Positions 41,601 to 48,431 of a stretch of 64,000 nucleotides of DNA are shown here, one piece after another. The notes under the pieces are model-generated. The model was not told where the DNA came from and ran no database searches. It worked only from the letters and a program-made list of their open reading frames with translations. The position numbers and the translations under genes were made by a program. The stretch's first letter is position 1. Every line of letters starts with the position of its first letter. The stretch is taken from NCBI RefSeq assembly GCF_002218025.2, contig NZ_AP018680.1:2480001-2544000 (forward strand), written 5' to 3'. Origin of the DNA: Vibrio casei (lineage in GTDB: Bacteria > Pseudomonadota > Gammaproteobacteria > Enterobacterales > Vibrionaceae).

Positions 41601-41794
41601 TGCTGTTGCAAGCGATCATCACTAGCAGGTAAAGAGTCAATCGCATATTCAAGAATGTGAGATAAGAAACGAGATAGCCAGATAGATGCTTCGCTAGTGT
41701 TAAGTTCGCGCTCACCAACATAAAAACGCTCTCGATCAAGCCGATTTTCAATAAGCCCTGTTATTAATTGCTCATAAATTCCAACTTGTTGCAT
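38657..41794 (-). CDS. PLD-nuclease/superfamily-2 helicase/DUF3427 fusion protein
   Basis: A 1045-residue protein from the ATG at 41794 (AAGGGA five bases upstream); a TTG ten codons earlier is less likely. Order: helical N-terminus (1-130); phospholipase-D-like domain (about 150-280) with H-A-K at 222-224 and G-S-S-N at 240-243, a divergent HKD motif; SF2 helicase (about 320-660) with Walker A A-T-G-T-G-K-T (348-354), D-E-V-H-H (442-446), T-A-T and motif VI Q-Q-L-G-R-G-L-R (643-650); then a DUF3427 region to the end. Such fusions occur in accessory and defence islands. The substrate is unknown. Confidence 0.88.
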   Translation of the reverse strand: MQQVGIYEQLITGLIENRLDRERFYVGERELNTSEASIWLSRFLSHILEYAIDSLPASDDRLQQQITLSNQLLLWLKDQIQDNGFIEENLLASQGKILTALYELENPISVDLQNYIKEITPLTGLTQSELFCGSNAGLSLESELKREILSADKIYWLVSFIKWAGIRIFRKELEEFTSSGRELKIITTSYMGATDAKAVEYLASLPNTEVKLSYNTDRERLHAKSYLFLRDTGYHTGYIGSSNLSHSALTNGLEWNLKITSQEIPHIIDKSLSTFETYWASNDFERFSGDAVSSDKLKKALNQQRGDHQSSTTHFFDITPFPHQTDILEQLAVERSVHHRFRNLVVAATGTGKTLISAFDFARFVKEKPEANFLFIAHREEILKQARSAYRGVLRNGNFGELWVGGHTPEHHRQLFVSIQTLNNQLEQLTLTSDFYDYIVIDEVHHIKASSYRSVLEYFSPEVLLGLTATPERHDGGDILADFGGVIAAEIRLPEAINRRHLCPFQYFGIDDDTDLRSISWSRGRYDITELTNLYTYNQARFDKILLSMQELITDITQMKALAFCVSKEHAEYMAQQLLLKDIKSDVLTSNNSHERQQKQQAIRSGTISVLCVVDIFNEGVDIPEVDTLLFLRPTESLTIFLQQLGRGLRLSEGKECCTVLDFVGNSRSEYDFANKFRALVGKSNRAISNEIKQGFPHVPLGCRIELSKRTQEMVLSNIRQASLTLNRLVTMIRQYPQHSTLPLTLTNFLSQHPHIDLNELYKKGCWEELVQKSQDQVNDDADSHHLKMIKKAIYNRILTCDDHAYLSFLKQLCQNNFVSENQISRHILMCHYDFWQKPGPSCGFDSIAQSLAKLRSFDFKLELLDVLNWQLAQTKHEQPVMDNLPDVPLRLHARYSREQILVAFGATTFERQPPAREGVFIISDQNIELMFVTLDKNEQQFSPTTMYYDYAINESLFHWQSQNSARPDRGRGLDYVQHSKIEKRLFLFVREQTKDELGRTLGFVNYGEVEYVSHTGSQPMSITWKLNSPMPSFMWQQAAKLAMG

Positions 41795-41842
41795 AACGTC
41801 CCTTATCCGATGGTTGCTTCTCAATTTTTTATAATAAACTAT

Positions 41843-41872
41843 TTTGTACTAACTCTCGTTAGTGGAGGTCAA
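41843..41872 (-). promoter_or_regulatory. Candidate promoter and operator of the helicase operon
   Basis: On the minus strand TTGACC (41867-41872), 18 bases, TACAAA (41843-41848). The spacer contains an inverted repeat ACTAAC-tctc-GTTAGT (41848-41863), a plausible operator. The hexamers are moderate matches. Confidence 0.4.
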
Positions 41873-42031
41873 CATTGTTTCAAATCTAGACCCGCTCAAG
41901 TTTGAGCGATTGACAGCTTCCTTTGCTCAGATAGACGATCTAGCTAAAGCCTCTCTTAATGACGAGATGGTATCCGCAAAAAAGAAAGAGAGCTATTTAG
42001 GGCGTGATTTATACGTGACTAGAGTGATACA

Positions 42032-42055
42032 ACACTTTTATGCGCATAAAAATGT
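42032..42055. repeat. Palindrome 1, CACTTTT type
   Basis: A 24-base near-perfect palindrome centred on TGCGCA with arms ACACTTTTA and TAAAAATGT (one mismatched pair). Its centre is 32 bases from that of the next palindrome, which shares the CACTTTT...AAAA arms. Confidence 0.8.
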
Positions 42056-42064
42056 AAAATTCCA

Positions 42065-42086
42065 CACTTTTCGGCGCGTAAAAGTG
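42065..42086. repeat. Palindrome 2, CACTTTT type
   Basis: CACTTTT and AAAAGTG arms around CGGCGCGT. It shares arm sequence with palindrome 1 and lies on the same DNA face if the 32-base spacing is taken as three helical turns. The pair looks like a dimeric-regulator operator array or recombinase arm sites. Confidence 0.8.
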
Positions 42087-42143
42087 CAAAAACTCAACTT
42101 GAATACCTGCCTACACAAAGTGACTCTATTTAATACCAAGCAT

Positions 42144-42166
42144 GCCCTCTTAATTGAGGGCTTTTT
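42144..42166 (+). terminator. Terminator upstream of the scs-like operon
   Basis: A 6-bp stem GCCCTC/GAGGGC with loop TTAATT, followed by TTTTTATT. It points to a plus-strand transcript ending here, although no convincing gene precedes it. Confidence 0.7.
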
Positions 42167-42217
42167 ATTCGCCTCTTTCCAAATATTCACACCTAGTTAC
42201 AATCAAACAGATGCCGA

Positions 42218-42688
42218 TTGAAACTCAAAGCATCATCATCTGTCTTCCTAGTAGCTAGATCGCATCATTCACAAAGGCATGGTTTGAAAACACTGCATCA
42301 TCTTCGTACTGCTAACTCAACTCGCTGGGCACTAATTCTTGTGCTGTGGGTGGTTTTAGTGTGCCTGATGAAAAATATGAATGTGTTGTCGGCGGCTTGT
42401 TCGGTATCGGCGGCTCAATCGACTAGTGTCGCTCCAAATTTAACGTCACTTGCTGATGATAACATTGAGAATAAGGCTAAACCGGATAGCACGAATGAAT
42501 GCCACTTATCAGAAAAGCTGCTGCAATTTCATTTTCACCAACTCGATAGTGTGGTGATTAGTACCTTACTGCCGAGCTTAATGATTGCTGCGTTCCTGTG
42601 GTTTAGCCTCACCTCCCATCGAATATTTCATAAACCTCCCGTTCCCAAACGGCGACGCCACTTAGAGCTTTGTACTTTCCAAGAATGA
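42218..42688 (+). CDS. Small membrane protein at the ScsA position
   Basis: A frame of up to 156 residues with two hydrophobic segments, near residues 38-52 (W-A-L-I-L-V-L-W-V-V-L-V) and 113-128 (V-V-I-S-T-L-L-P-S-L-M-I-A), a C-H-pair-containing loop between them, and a basic tail. No family is recognised with certainty. Its place directly before scsB matches scsA of Salmonella. The start is unclear: TTG at 42218, or TTG at 42284 after an AAAGG. Confidence 0.55.
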   Translation: MKLKASSSVFLVARSHHSQRHGLKTLHHLRTANSTRWALILVLWVVLVCLMKNMNVLSAACSVSAAQSTSVAPNLTSLADDNIENKAKPDSTNECHLSEKLLQFHFHQLDSVVISTLLPSLMIAAFLWFSLTSHRIFHKPPVPKRRRHLELCTFQE

Positions 42689-42765
42689 GTAATAACGACT
42701 AACTCTCGTCATCACTCTCTTTTATTAAGAGAGCAGGTTTTGTTATTTTCATTTTAGGAATACCA

Positions 42766-44886
42766 ATGCAACTTTTTACTGTATTCACACGCCTTCAGCC
42801 TAAGCTTGCCAAATTAAGTTTGGGGCTGTTAGGGCTATTCGTATTATTTAGCAGCTATGTGACCGCCGCGCCGCTGACAACCGGTTGGATAAAGGCCGAA
42901 CAACATCCTCCGGTTGAGGTGCAATTTGTGTTAACCGGACAGGTTGATGCCAACAATAACGCTGCCGGTTTTATTGAAGTCAAACTCGCCGATGAGTGGA
43001 AAACTTATTGGCGCTCTCCGGGCGAAGGTGGCGTATCACCGGAACTTGATTGGCAAGCTTCTAGCAATATTAATAATGTAGATTGGCAGTGGCCTTATCC
43101 GCAGCGCTTTAATGTGTTAGGCATTGAAACCCTAGGCTATAAACACGATGTCGTATTTCCACTTTCGATTAAAGTTGAAGATCGCCACCAGCCAGTCAAC
43201 TTTAAGGCCAATTTAAGTTTGTCTTCTTGCTCAACCGTGTGCGTGATCACCGACTATCCATTAGAGCTGAATTTCACCCCGTCTGACTTAAAAGCCGATC
43301 CAGATGCCATGCGTCGCTATGCTCAAGCGGTGAGTTTAGTACCACAAACTTCCTCAATGTTGGCCGACACACAAGCAACATGGGATGCGGCAAACAATAA
43401 GCTGCAAGTGTCTCTCACCAGTCAGCAAGGTTGGCAGCAGCCCGATTTGTTTGTTGATGGCAAGGCAGAAAATGTCGCAGACAGCAGCTTTTCTCATCCT
43501 AAGCTTTCTATTGATGGCAACCAGTTAACCGCTTGGTTTGATGTGTCTAACTGGCTTGGCGAGCCGGATTTAAGTGGTGAATCGATACAAGTCACCATCG
43601 TCGATAAGCAATTTATTGCCGAACAAACCATTGCATTAACCGATGGTAGTGTCAGTGAGGCAAGTACCAGTTCGTCACTATTAACCATGTTTGCATTTGC
43701 TTTACTAGGTGGGCTAATTCTCAATGTGATGCCGTGTGTACTACCGGTGTTAGGTATGAAGCTTACCTCTGTATTAAGCGCTGAACGCCAACAAAAATCA
43801 CAAGTACGGATGCAATTTCTAGCCTCAGCGGCGGGCATTATCAGCTCATTTTGGTTAATTGCCGCGAGTTTGGCGATACTCAAATGGTCTGGTCAATCGA
43901 TTGGTTGGGGAATTCAATTTCAAAGTGCAGGCTTTCTTGGCTTGATGGTATTGGTGACGGCGATTTTTGGCGCCAATATGCTGGGTTTATTTGAACTGCG
44001 TTTACCTTCATCACTCAATACTTGGATGGCCACTAAGGGAAGTAACAAACACTCAGGTCACTTTATTCAAGGGATGTTTGCCACTTTACTGGCCACCCCT
44101 TGCTCTGCGCCGTTTCTTGGTACCGCAGTGGCGTTTGCTCTTGGCGCTTCTTGGGCGACTTTATTTCTGATTTTTACCGGACTCGGTATCGGCATGGCAC
44201 TGCCTTGGTTATTGGTGGCGCTGCGTCCTTCGCTTGCCTTAAAACTACCAAAGCCGGGTAAATGGATGAATCGCCTTAAAATCATTTTTGGTTTGATGAT
44301 GTTGGCGACTTGTGTGTGGCTGATTAGCTTGCTCTCTTCCCATCTATCAACCGGTTTATTGTGGGCTTTCAGTCTCGTCGCTTTAATATTGCTGATCTGG
44401 CGCTGTGTAAATGTGTTTGGCGCACGCGCAGTTGGCATCAGCGTCAGTCTCGGCTTAATTGCAACATCAATCGTCTTTTTGATTGCTAGCCTAACCGCCG
44501 ATTATTGGCGCTCACCATTACCGGCCGAGTTAAGTTGGCAGCCGCTAGATACTCTGGCAATCCAGCAACAAGTCACGGCGGGTAATACCGTGTTTGTCGA
44601 TGTCACGGCAGATTGGTGCATAACCTGTAAAGCCAACAAGATCGGCGTGCTGCTGCAACAACCGGTTTATGACGCATTGCAACAAGACAAGATTGTACGT
44701 ATGCAAGGTGATTGGACAGTGCCTAACCCGAAAGTAAGTGAATACTTACAATCGTATAATCGCTTTGGTGTTCCGTTTAATATTGTCTATGGACCACAAG
44801 CGCCACAAGGTATTGCACTGCCTGTGATCTATTCCAGTAATGATGTTATGCAAGCCATCGAAAAGGCATCGGGAGGGGTTCAATGA
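42766..44886 (+). CDS. scsB: ScsB-like membrane thiol-disulfide reductase (DsbD superfamily)
   Basis: A 706-residue protein. Signal segment (about 15-34); periplasmic DsbD-type N-terminal domain with S-S-C-S-T-V-C; eight-segment electron-transfer membrane domain (about 300-580) with N-V-M-P-C-V-L-P-V-L and L-L-A-T-P-C-S-A-P; C-terminal thioredoxin domain with A-D-W-C-I-T-C-K. It moves electrons from cytoplasmic thioredoxin to periplasmic partners. In Salmonella and Proteus, ScsB reduces ScsC and supports copper tolerance. AGGA precedes the ATG. The next gene overlaps its stop by four bases. Confidence 0.9.
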   Translation: MQLFTVFTRLQPKLAKLSLGLLGLFVLFSSYVTAAPLTTGWIKAEQHPPVEVQFVLTGQVDANNNAAGFIEVKLADEWKTYWRSPGEGGVSPELDWQASSNINNVDWQWPYPQRFNVLGIETLGYKHDVVFPLSIKVEDRHQPVNFKANLSLSSCSTVCVITDYPLELNFTPSDLKADPDAMRRYAQAVSLVPQTSSMLADTQATWDAANNKLQVSLTSQQGWQQPDLFVDGKAENVADSSFSHPKLSIDGNQLTAWFDVSNWLGEPDLSGESIQVTIVDKQFIAEQTIALTDGSVSEASTSSSLLTMFAFALLGGLILNVMPCVLPVLGMKLTSVLSAERQQKSQVRMQFLASAAGIISSFWLIAASLAILKWSGQSIGWGIQFQSAGFLGLMVLVTAIFGANMLGLFELRLPSSLNTWMATKGSNKHSGHFIQGMFATLLATPCSAPFLGTAVAFALGASWATLFLIFTGLGIGMALPWLLVALRPSLALKLPKPGKWMNRLKIIFGLMMLATCVWLISLLSSHLSTGLLWAFSLVALILLIWRCVNVFGARAVGISVSLGLIATSIVFLIASLTADYWRSPLPAELSWQPLDTLAIQQQVTAGNTVFVDVTADWCITCKANKIGVLLQQPVYDALQQDKIVRMQGDWTVPNPKVSEYLQSYNRFGVPFNIVYGPQAPQGIALPVIYSSNDVMQAIEKASGGVQ

Positions 44887-45377
44887 AGTCGATAAAGTCA
44901 AAGCTAATTGGGGTCTTCAAGTACCTAATATTGCTGGTTGTGGTATCCGTTGCTGTCGATCTGTGGCGTAGCCAGTCAGTGCCAACACAAGCCAGTTTCA
45001 ATCTCAAGGCGCAAGATATTAATCAACAATGGGTCGATATTGAGGCGCTTAGCCAGGAGCAGCCAGTGGTGGTGTATTTCTGGGCCAGCTGGTGTTCGGT
45101 GTGTCAGTTTGTCACACCAAGTGTCAACTGGGTAAGTGATTACTACCCGACTGTCGGCGTTTCCTTGTCATCCGGTGAATCTCACAAGTTGCAACGCTAC
45201 TTTGAATATAAGCAATTGGGTTTTGCCAACATTAACGATCCACGTAGCCAAATCGGCCAGCAATGGGGAGTCAATGTTACGCCAACGATTTTTATCGTGC
45301 GCAATGGTGAAATCAAACACATTACCACAGGCTTTACCTCGCCAATCGGTTTACTTGCTCGTCTTTGGGTGAGTTAA
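44883..45377 (+). CDS. scsD: ScsD-like periplasmic thioredoxin
   Basis: A 164-residue membrane-anchored TlpA/ScsD-type protein. One N-terminal membrane segment (about 12-25) is followed by a thioredoxin fold with W-A-S-W-C-S-V-C (Cys pair near residue 71) and the cis-proline V-T-P-T. The ATGA overlap with scsB shows tight coupling. In Salmonella the order is scsB-scsC-scsD; here the scsD-like gene comes before the scsC-like gene. Confidence 0.82.
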   Translation: MKSIKSKLIGVFKYLILLVVVSVAVDLWRSQSVPTQASFNLKAQDINQQWVDIEALSQEQPVVVYFWASWCSVCQFVTPSVNWVSDYYPTVGVSLSSGESHKLQRYFEYKQLGFANINDPRSQIGQQWGVNVTPTIFIVRNGEIKHITTGFTSPIGLLARLWVS

Positions 45378-45422
45378 GCCAACCACTGTCTAGCCAATTA
45401 TTTAAGAACTTTTTCAGGAAAT

Positions 45423-46163
45423 ATGATGAAAACAACAATCAAACAACGCGCTTTAATTTGGGTTAGCCTACTCATGGTGAGCTTATCAACAACCACACTA
45501 CAAGCGGCAACACTGCCACAAGAAACTGAGCAGAAAATTAATGAGATCAATCAAATGCTGCGTGACAATCCTCAGGTAGTAGATGGCTTGCACGAAAGCT
45601 TGCAACGCTATGTCCACCAGCAAAACCAATTTGATGCAGTATTAAAACAGTACAATGACTATATCTATAACAACCCGGACCAACCGTCTTATGGCGCGAA
45701 AGACCCAAAATTGACGATTGCCTTTTTTACTGACTACAGTTGTCCTTGGTGTAAGAAACTCACACCAGTATTACAACAATTAGCGGAGAAATATCCGGAG
45801 ATAAAAGTCGTGGATATTTTAGTGCCACTAAAAGAAATCAATAGTGAGCAAAACTCGGCGACTTATGCGCTAAACACTTGGCAGAATAAAGCAAGCAAGT
45901 TTGCCGAAGTCAGTGAGTTATTAGTCAAAAAGCCCGGTAGTCACAACCCTGCATCACTACTTCAAGTGGCAAAGAAAACCAGGACACGCGAGCAATTAGA
46001 AAAGATCGATAAAATTCAACAGCAAGTGACCAAGAACTATCAACTGTTTGCGCAACTTGGTTTACAAGGTACGCCTGCGATGTTAATTGGCGATGAGGTA
46101 ATTCCGGGGTATTTACCGATTGAAAAGTTAGAACCTATTATTCAAGCGCAACTCGCTAAATAA
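45423..46163 (+). CDS. scsC: ScsC/DsbG-like periplasmic disulfide isomerase
   Basis: A 246-residue secreted DsbA-family protein. A signal peptide ends near A-A-T-L (about residue 30). An N-terminal helical stalk of about 60 residues resembles the oligomerisation region of Proteus ScsC. The thioredoxin fold carries D-Y-S-C-P-W-C-K (Cys pair near residue 104) and the cis-Pro G-T-P-A. Probable partner of ScsB. AGGAAAT precedes the ATG pair. A terminator follows. Confidence 0.83.
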   Translation: MMKTTIKQRALIWVSLLMVSLSTTTLQAATLPQETEQKINEINQMLRDNPQVVDGLHESLQRYVHQQNQFDAVLKQYNDYIYNNPDQPSYGAKDPKLTIAFFTDYSCPWCKKLTPVLQQLAEKYPEIKVVDILVPLKEINSEQNSATYALNTWQNKASKFAEVSELLVKKPGSHNPASLLQVAKKTRTREQLEKIDKIQQQVTKNYQLFAQLGLQGTPAMLIGDEVIPGYLPIEKLEPIIQAQLAK

Positions 46164-46205
46164 CCTCAGATTTGGATAACTTGAAAGCACATAACCCGTG
46201 AAACA

Positions 46206-46238
46206 AAGGCGACCATCAAGTCGCCTTTTTCGTTTTTA
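46206..46238 (+). terminator. scs operon terminator
   Basis: A 7-bp stem AAGGCGA/TCGCCTT with an 8-base loop, followed by TTTCGTTTTT. It lies 43 bases after the scsC-like gene. Confidence 0.8.
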
Positions 46239-46383
46239 CTGCCTTATATCAATTTCTATTCAGAGCATCCAATACAGACATTTAGACGTCCAGACGTTGA
46301 CATCTCACTGTACAAGCTTTACTCTGCGCGGCCTATTTTGTTTTCGATCTTCATTAATCGTTCTTTATTAATACTGGTGTGTT

Positions 46384-47769
46384 ATGTCTGCCCCTGAATC
46401 ATCAAAATCAACTCCATCTCATCGCCCGGCACCGTCCGCACTGGCATTATTACCACTCGGGGTCTTCCTGACATTATTCATTGGCGTCGGCACTTACTTA
46501 ACCATTCAAGGTGTTGATTTTGCTTTTTATCAACTGCCGGCTCCGATAGCGACATTGCCTGCCATTATCGTGGCGATTCTGTTAAGCAAAGAAAAAATCA
46601 ATAAAGCAATTGAACAGTTTTTAAATGGTGTCGGTCATCAAGACATTATTGCCATGTGCATGATTTATTTACTTGCAGGTGCATTTGCAGCTGTCGCCAA
46701 AGCATCCGGTGGCGTGGATGCAACGGTAAATTTAGGTTTATCACTACTGCCAACTAGTATGATCTTACCGGGTATTTTCTTAATCTCAGCCTTCATTGCC
46801 ACGGCGATGGGCACCTCAATGGGCACTATTGCCGCCGTTGCGCCTGTTGCACTAGGGATCGCTCAATCGGCAGGAATGAGCGTGCCATTAACCGCTGGCG
46901 TAGTATTAAGTGGCGCGATGTTTGGTGACAATTTATCCATTATTTCAGACACCACCATCGCGGCTACTCGCTCGCAAGGTTGTGAGATGAAAGACAAATT
47001 CCGCGAAAATATTCGCATTGCTCTTCCGGCCGCCATCATTACTTTGATCATTTTTGCCTTTAGCAGCACCGCAACTCAAACGCCCGCAACTGGTGAGATT
47101 GAATGGCTAAAAATTCTACCTTATCTCACCATTTTGGTTTTAGCGGTTTCAGGTCTGAACGTATTTGTGGTGTTAAGTTTAGGCATTATTCTTGCCGGTG
47201 GAGTGAGCTTATATTCAGTGCCAGATTACGCATTCGCTCAGCTCGGTAAAGATATTTATGCCGGCTTTGGCAATATGCAGGAAATCTTTTTATTATCGAT
47301 GTTAATCGGTGGGTTAAGCGAACTCATGCGCCAACAAGGTGGTTTAACGTTTTTAACTCAGTTAGTCAGTAAAGTGATAAGCAGATTTGGCAGTCAACAT
47401 TCCTCACAAGCTAATTCACGCGCCAGTGAAGTCGGCATTGCCGGTTTAGTGTCATTAACCAATATTTGTACGGCTAATAACACCGTAGCGATCATTGTAT
47501 CGGGCAGCGTCGCACGCCAACTTGCAGAGGAAAATAATGTCTCAGCCAAGCGTTCAGCAAGTTTGTTAGATATCTTTTCTTGCGTGATGCAGGGCTTATT
47601 ACCTTATGGCGCACAAGTGTTATTGCTGGGTTCAGTGTTTGGTTTATCGCCGTTGCAAATTGTCGCCAACTCTTATTATTGCATGCTATTAGCCATCACC
47701 GCGTTAGTGTCTATTTTTATTAACCATCAAGGGCGTAAACATCAAGAACGTCATCAAGCGGCGCTATAA
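46384..47769 (+). CDS. NhaC family Na+/H+ antiporter
   Basis: A 461-residue inner-membrane protein with about 11 hydrophobic segments. G-A-M-F-G-D-N-L-S-I-I-S-D-T-T-I-A-A-T is the NhaC-family signature (about residues 178-196). Family members exchange sodium or organic acids for protons; no closer substrate can be given. It stands alone between the scs operon and the convergent ogt gene. Confidence 0.9.
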   Translation: MSAPESSKSTPSHRPAPSALALLPLGVFLTLFIGVGTYLTIQGVDFAFYQLPAPIATLPAIIVAILLSKEKINKAIEQFLNGVGHQDIIAMCMIYLLAGAFAAVAKASGGVDATVNLGLSLLPTSMILPGIFLISAFIATAMGTSMGTIAAVAPVALGIAQSAGMSVPLTAGVVLSGAMFGDNLSIISDTTIAATRSQGCEMKDKFRENIRIALPAAIITLIIFAFSSTATQTPATGEIEWLKILPYLTILVLAVSGLNVFVVLSLGIILAGGVSLYSVPDYAFAQLGKDIYAGFGNMQEIFLLSMLIGGLSELMRQQGGLTFLTQLVSKVISRFGSQHSSQANSRASEVGIAGLVSLTNICTANNTVAIIVSGSVARQLAEENNVSAKRSASLLDIFSCVMQGLLPYGAQVLLLGSVFGLSPLQIVANSYYCMLLAITALVSIFINHQGRKHQERHQAAL

Positions 47770-47870
47770 TTTATTAAAAATACTAATTTCACAACAAACG
47801 TTATCTTCACTAAACCGCATTAATGAGTGCTTGCACATCGGATGAACAAGCACTCAAGCCTGAATAAATT

Positions 47871-48416
47871 TTATTTCTTTTGGTATCTTGCTTCCGCTTC
47901 AAGCAGACCTTTTTTACATTCAATACCACCAGCATAACCGGTTAATTTACCATTTTTACCAATCACTCGATGGCATGGCACGATAATCGAAATAGGATTT
48001 TTACCATTCGCAAGCCCCACCGCTCGTACGGCTTTGGGATTATCAATTGCATTAGCAAGATCTTGATAGCTCCATGTTTCCCCATAAGGAATCGTAGTTA
48101 ATACGTGCCATACTTTTTGTTGAAACTCTGTTCCGGTCGCCGCTAATGGCAAAGCAAAACGAGTTAACTCACCATTAAAGTATTCTTTTAACTGAGATAA
48201 CGCGCGAGCAAGCACTAACTTACCATCATCACCGACTTGTTCAGTCAAGCGCTCACTTTCAATATATTCGCCTAAGTCTTCAGGCTTAGTGGTATACGTA
48301 GCAAACCACACGCCTAATAAACCCTTTTCGCAAGCTTGAATCGTCACTTCACCATATGGGCTTGCCATGGTGGTATAACATGATTCTATTACGGTATTTT
48401 TCTGATTTTTTACCAT
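47871..48416 (-). CDS. ogt: Methylated-DNA-protein-cysteine S-methyltransferase
   Basis: A 181-residue suicide repair enzyme that takes O6-alkyl groups from guanine. The acceptor site I-V-P-C-H-R-V-I-G near residue 147 is intact, and the helix-turn-helix arginine segment K-A-V-R-A-V-G-L-A-N lies before it. The ATG at 48416 follows AGGAT; an adjacent GTG is the other option. It is 15 bases after the Ada-AlkA gene, forming an alkylation-repair operon. The symbol reflects the Ogt-like form without an Ada domain. Confidence 0.93.
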   Translation of the reverse strand: MVKNQKNTVIESCYTTMASPYGEVTIQACEKGLLGVWFATYTTKPEDLGEYIESERLTEQVGDDGKLVLARALSQLKEYFNGELTRFALPLAATGTEFQQKVWHVLTTIPYGETWSYQDLANAIDNPKAVRAVGLANGKNPISIIVPCHRVIGKNGKLTGYAGGIECKKGLLEAEARYQKK

Positions 48417-48431
48417 CACGATGATCCTATT

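Larger units (their letters stand above)
41877..42166 (+). other. Unassigned region with a doubtful short reading frame and terminator
   Basis: Between the divergent helicase and scs operons there is no recognised gene. A frame open from GTG 41862 to 42221 shows GGAGG five bases before an ATT codon (41874), and its first 50 codons (D-P-L-K-F-E-R-L-T-A-S-F) look protein-like. It runs through a good terminator and over two palindromes, however, so its 3' half is unlikely to be coding. It may be the fragment of a lost gene. Confidence 0.35.

Noticed and set aside
41862..42221. 119-codon frame as a full gene
   Set aside because: Its 3' half covers a terminator and two palindromes; only the first part could be coding, so it is described as a region and not annotated as a CDS.
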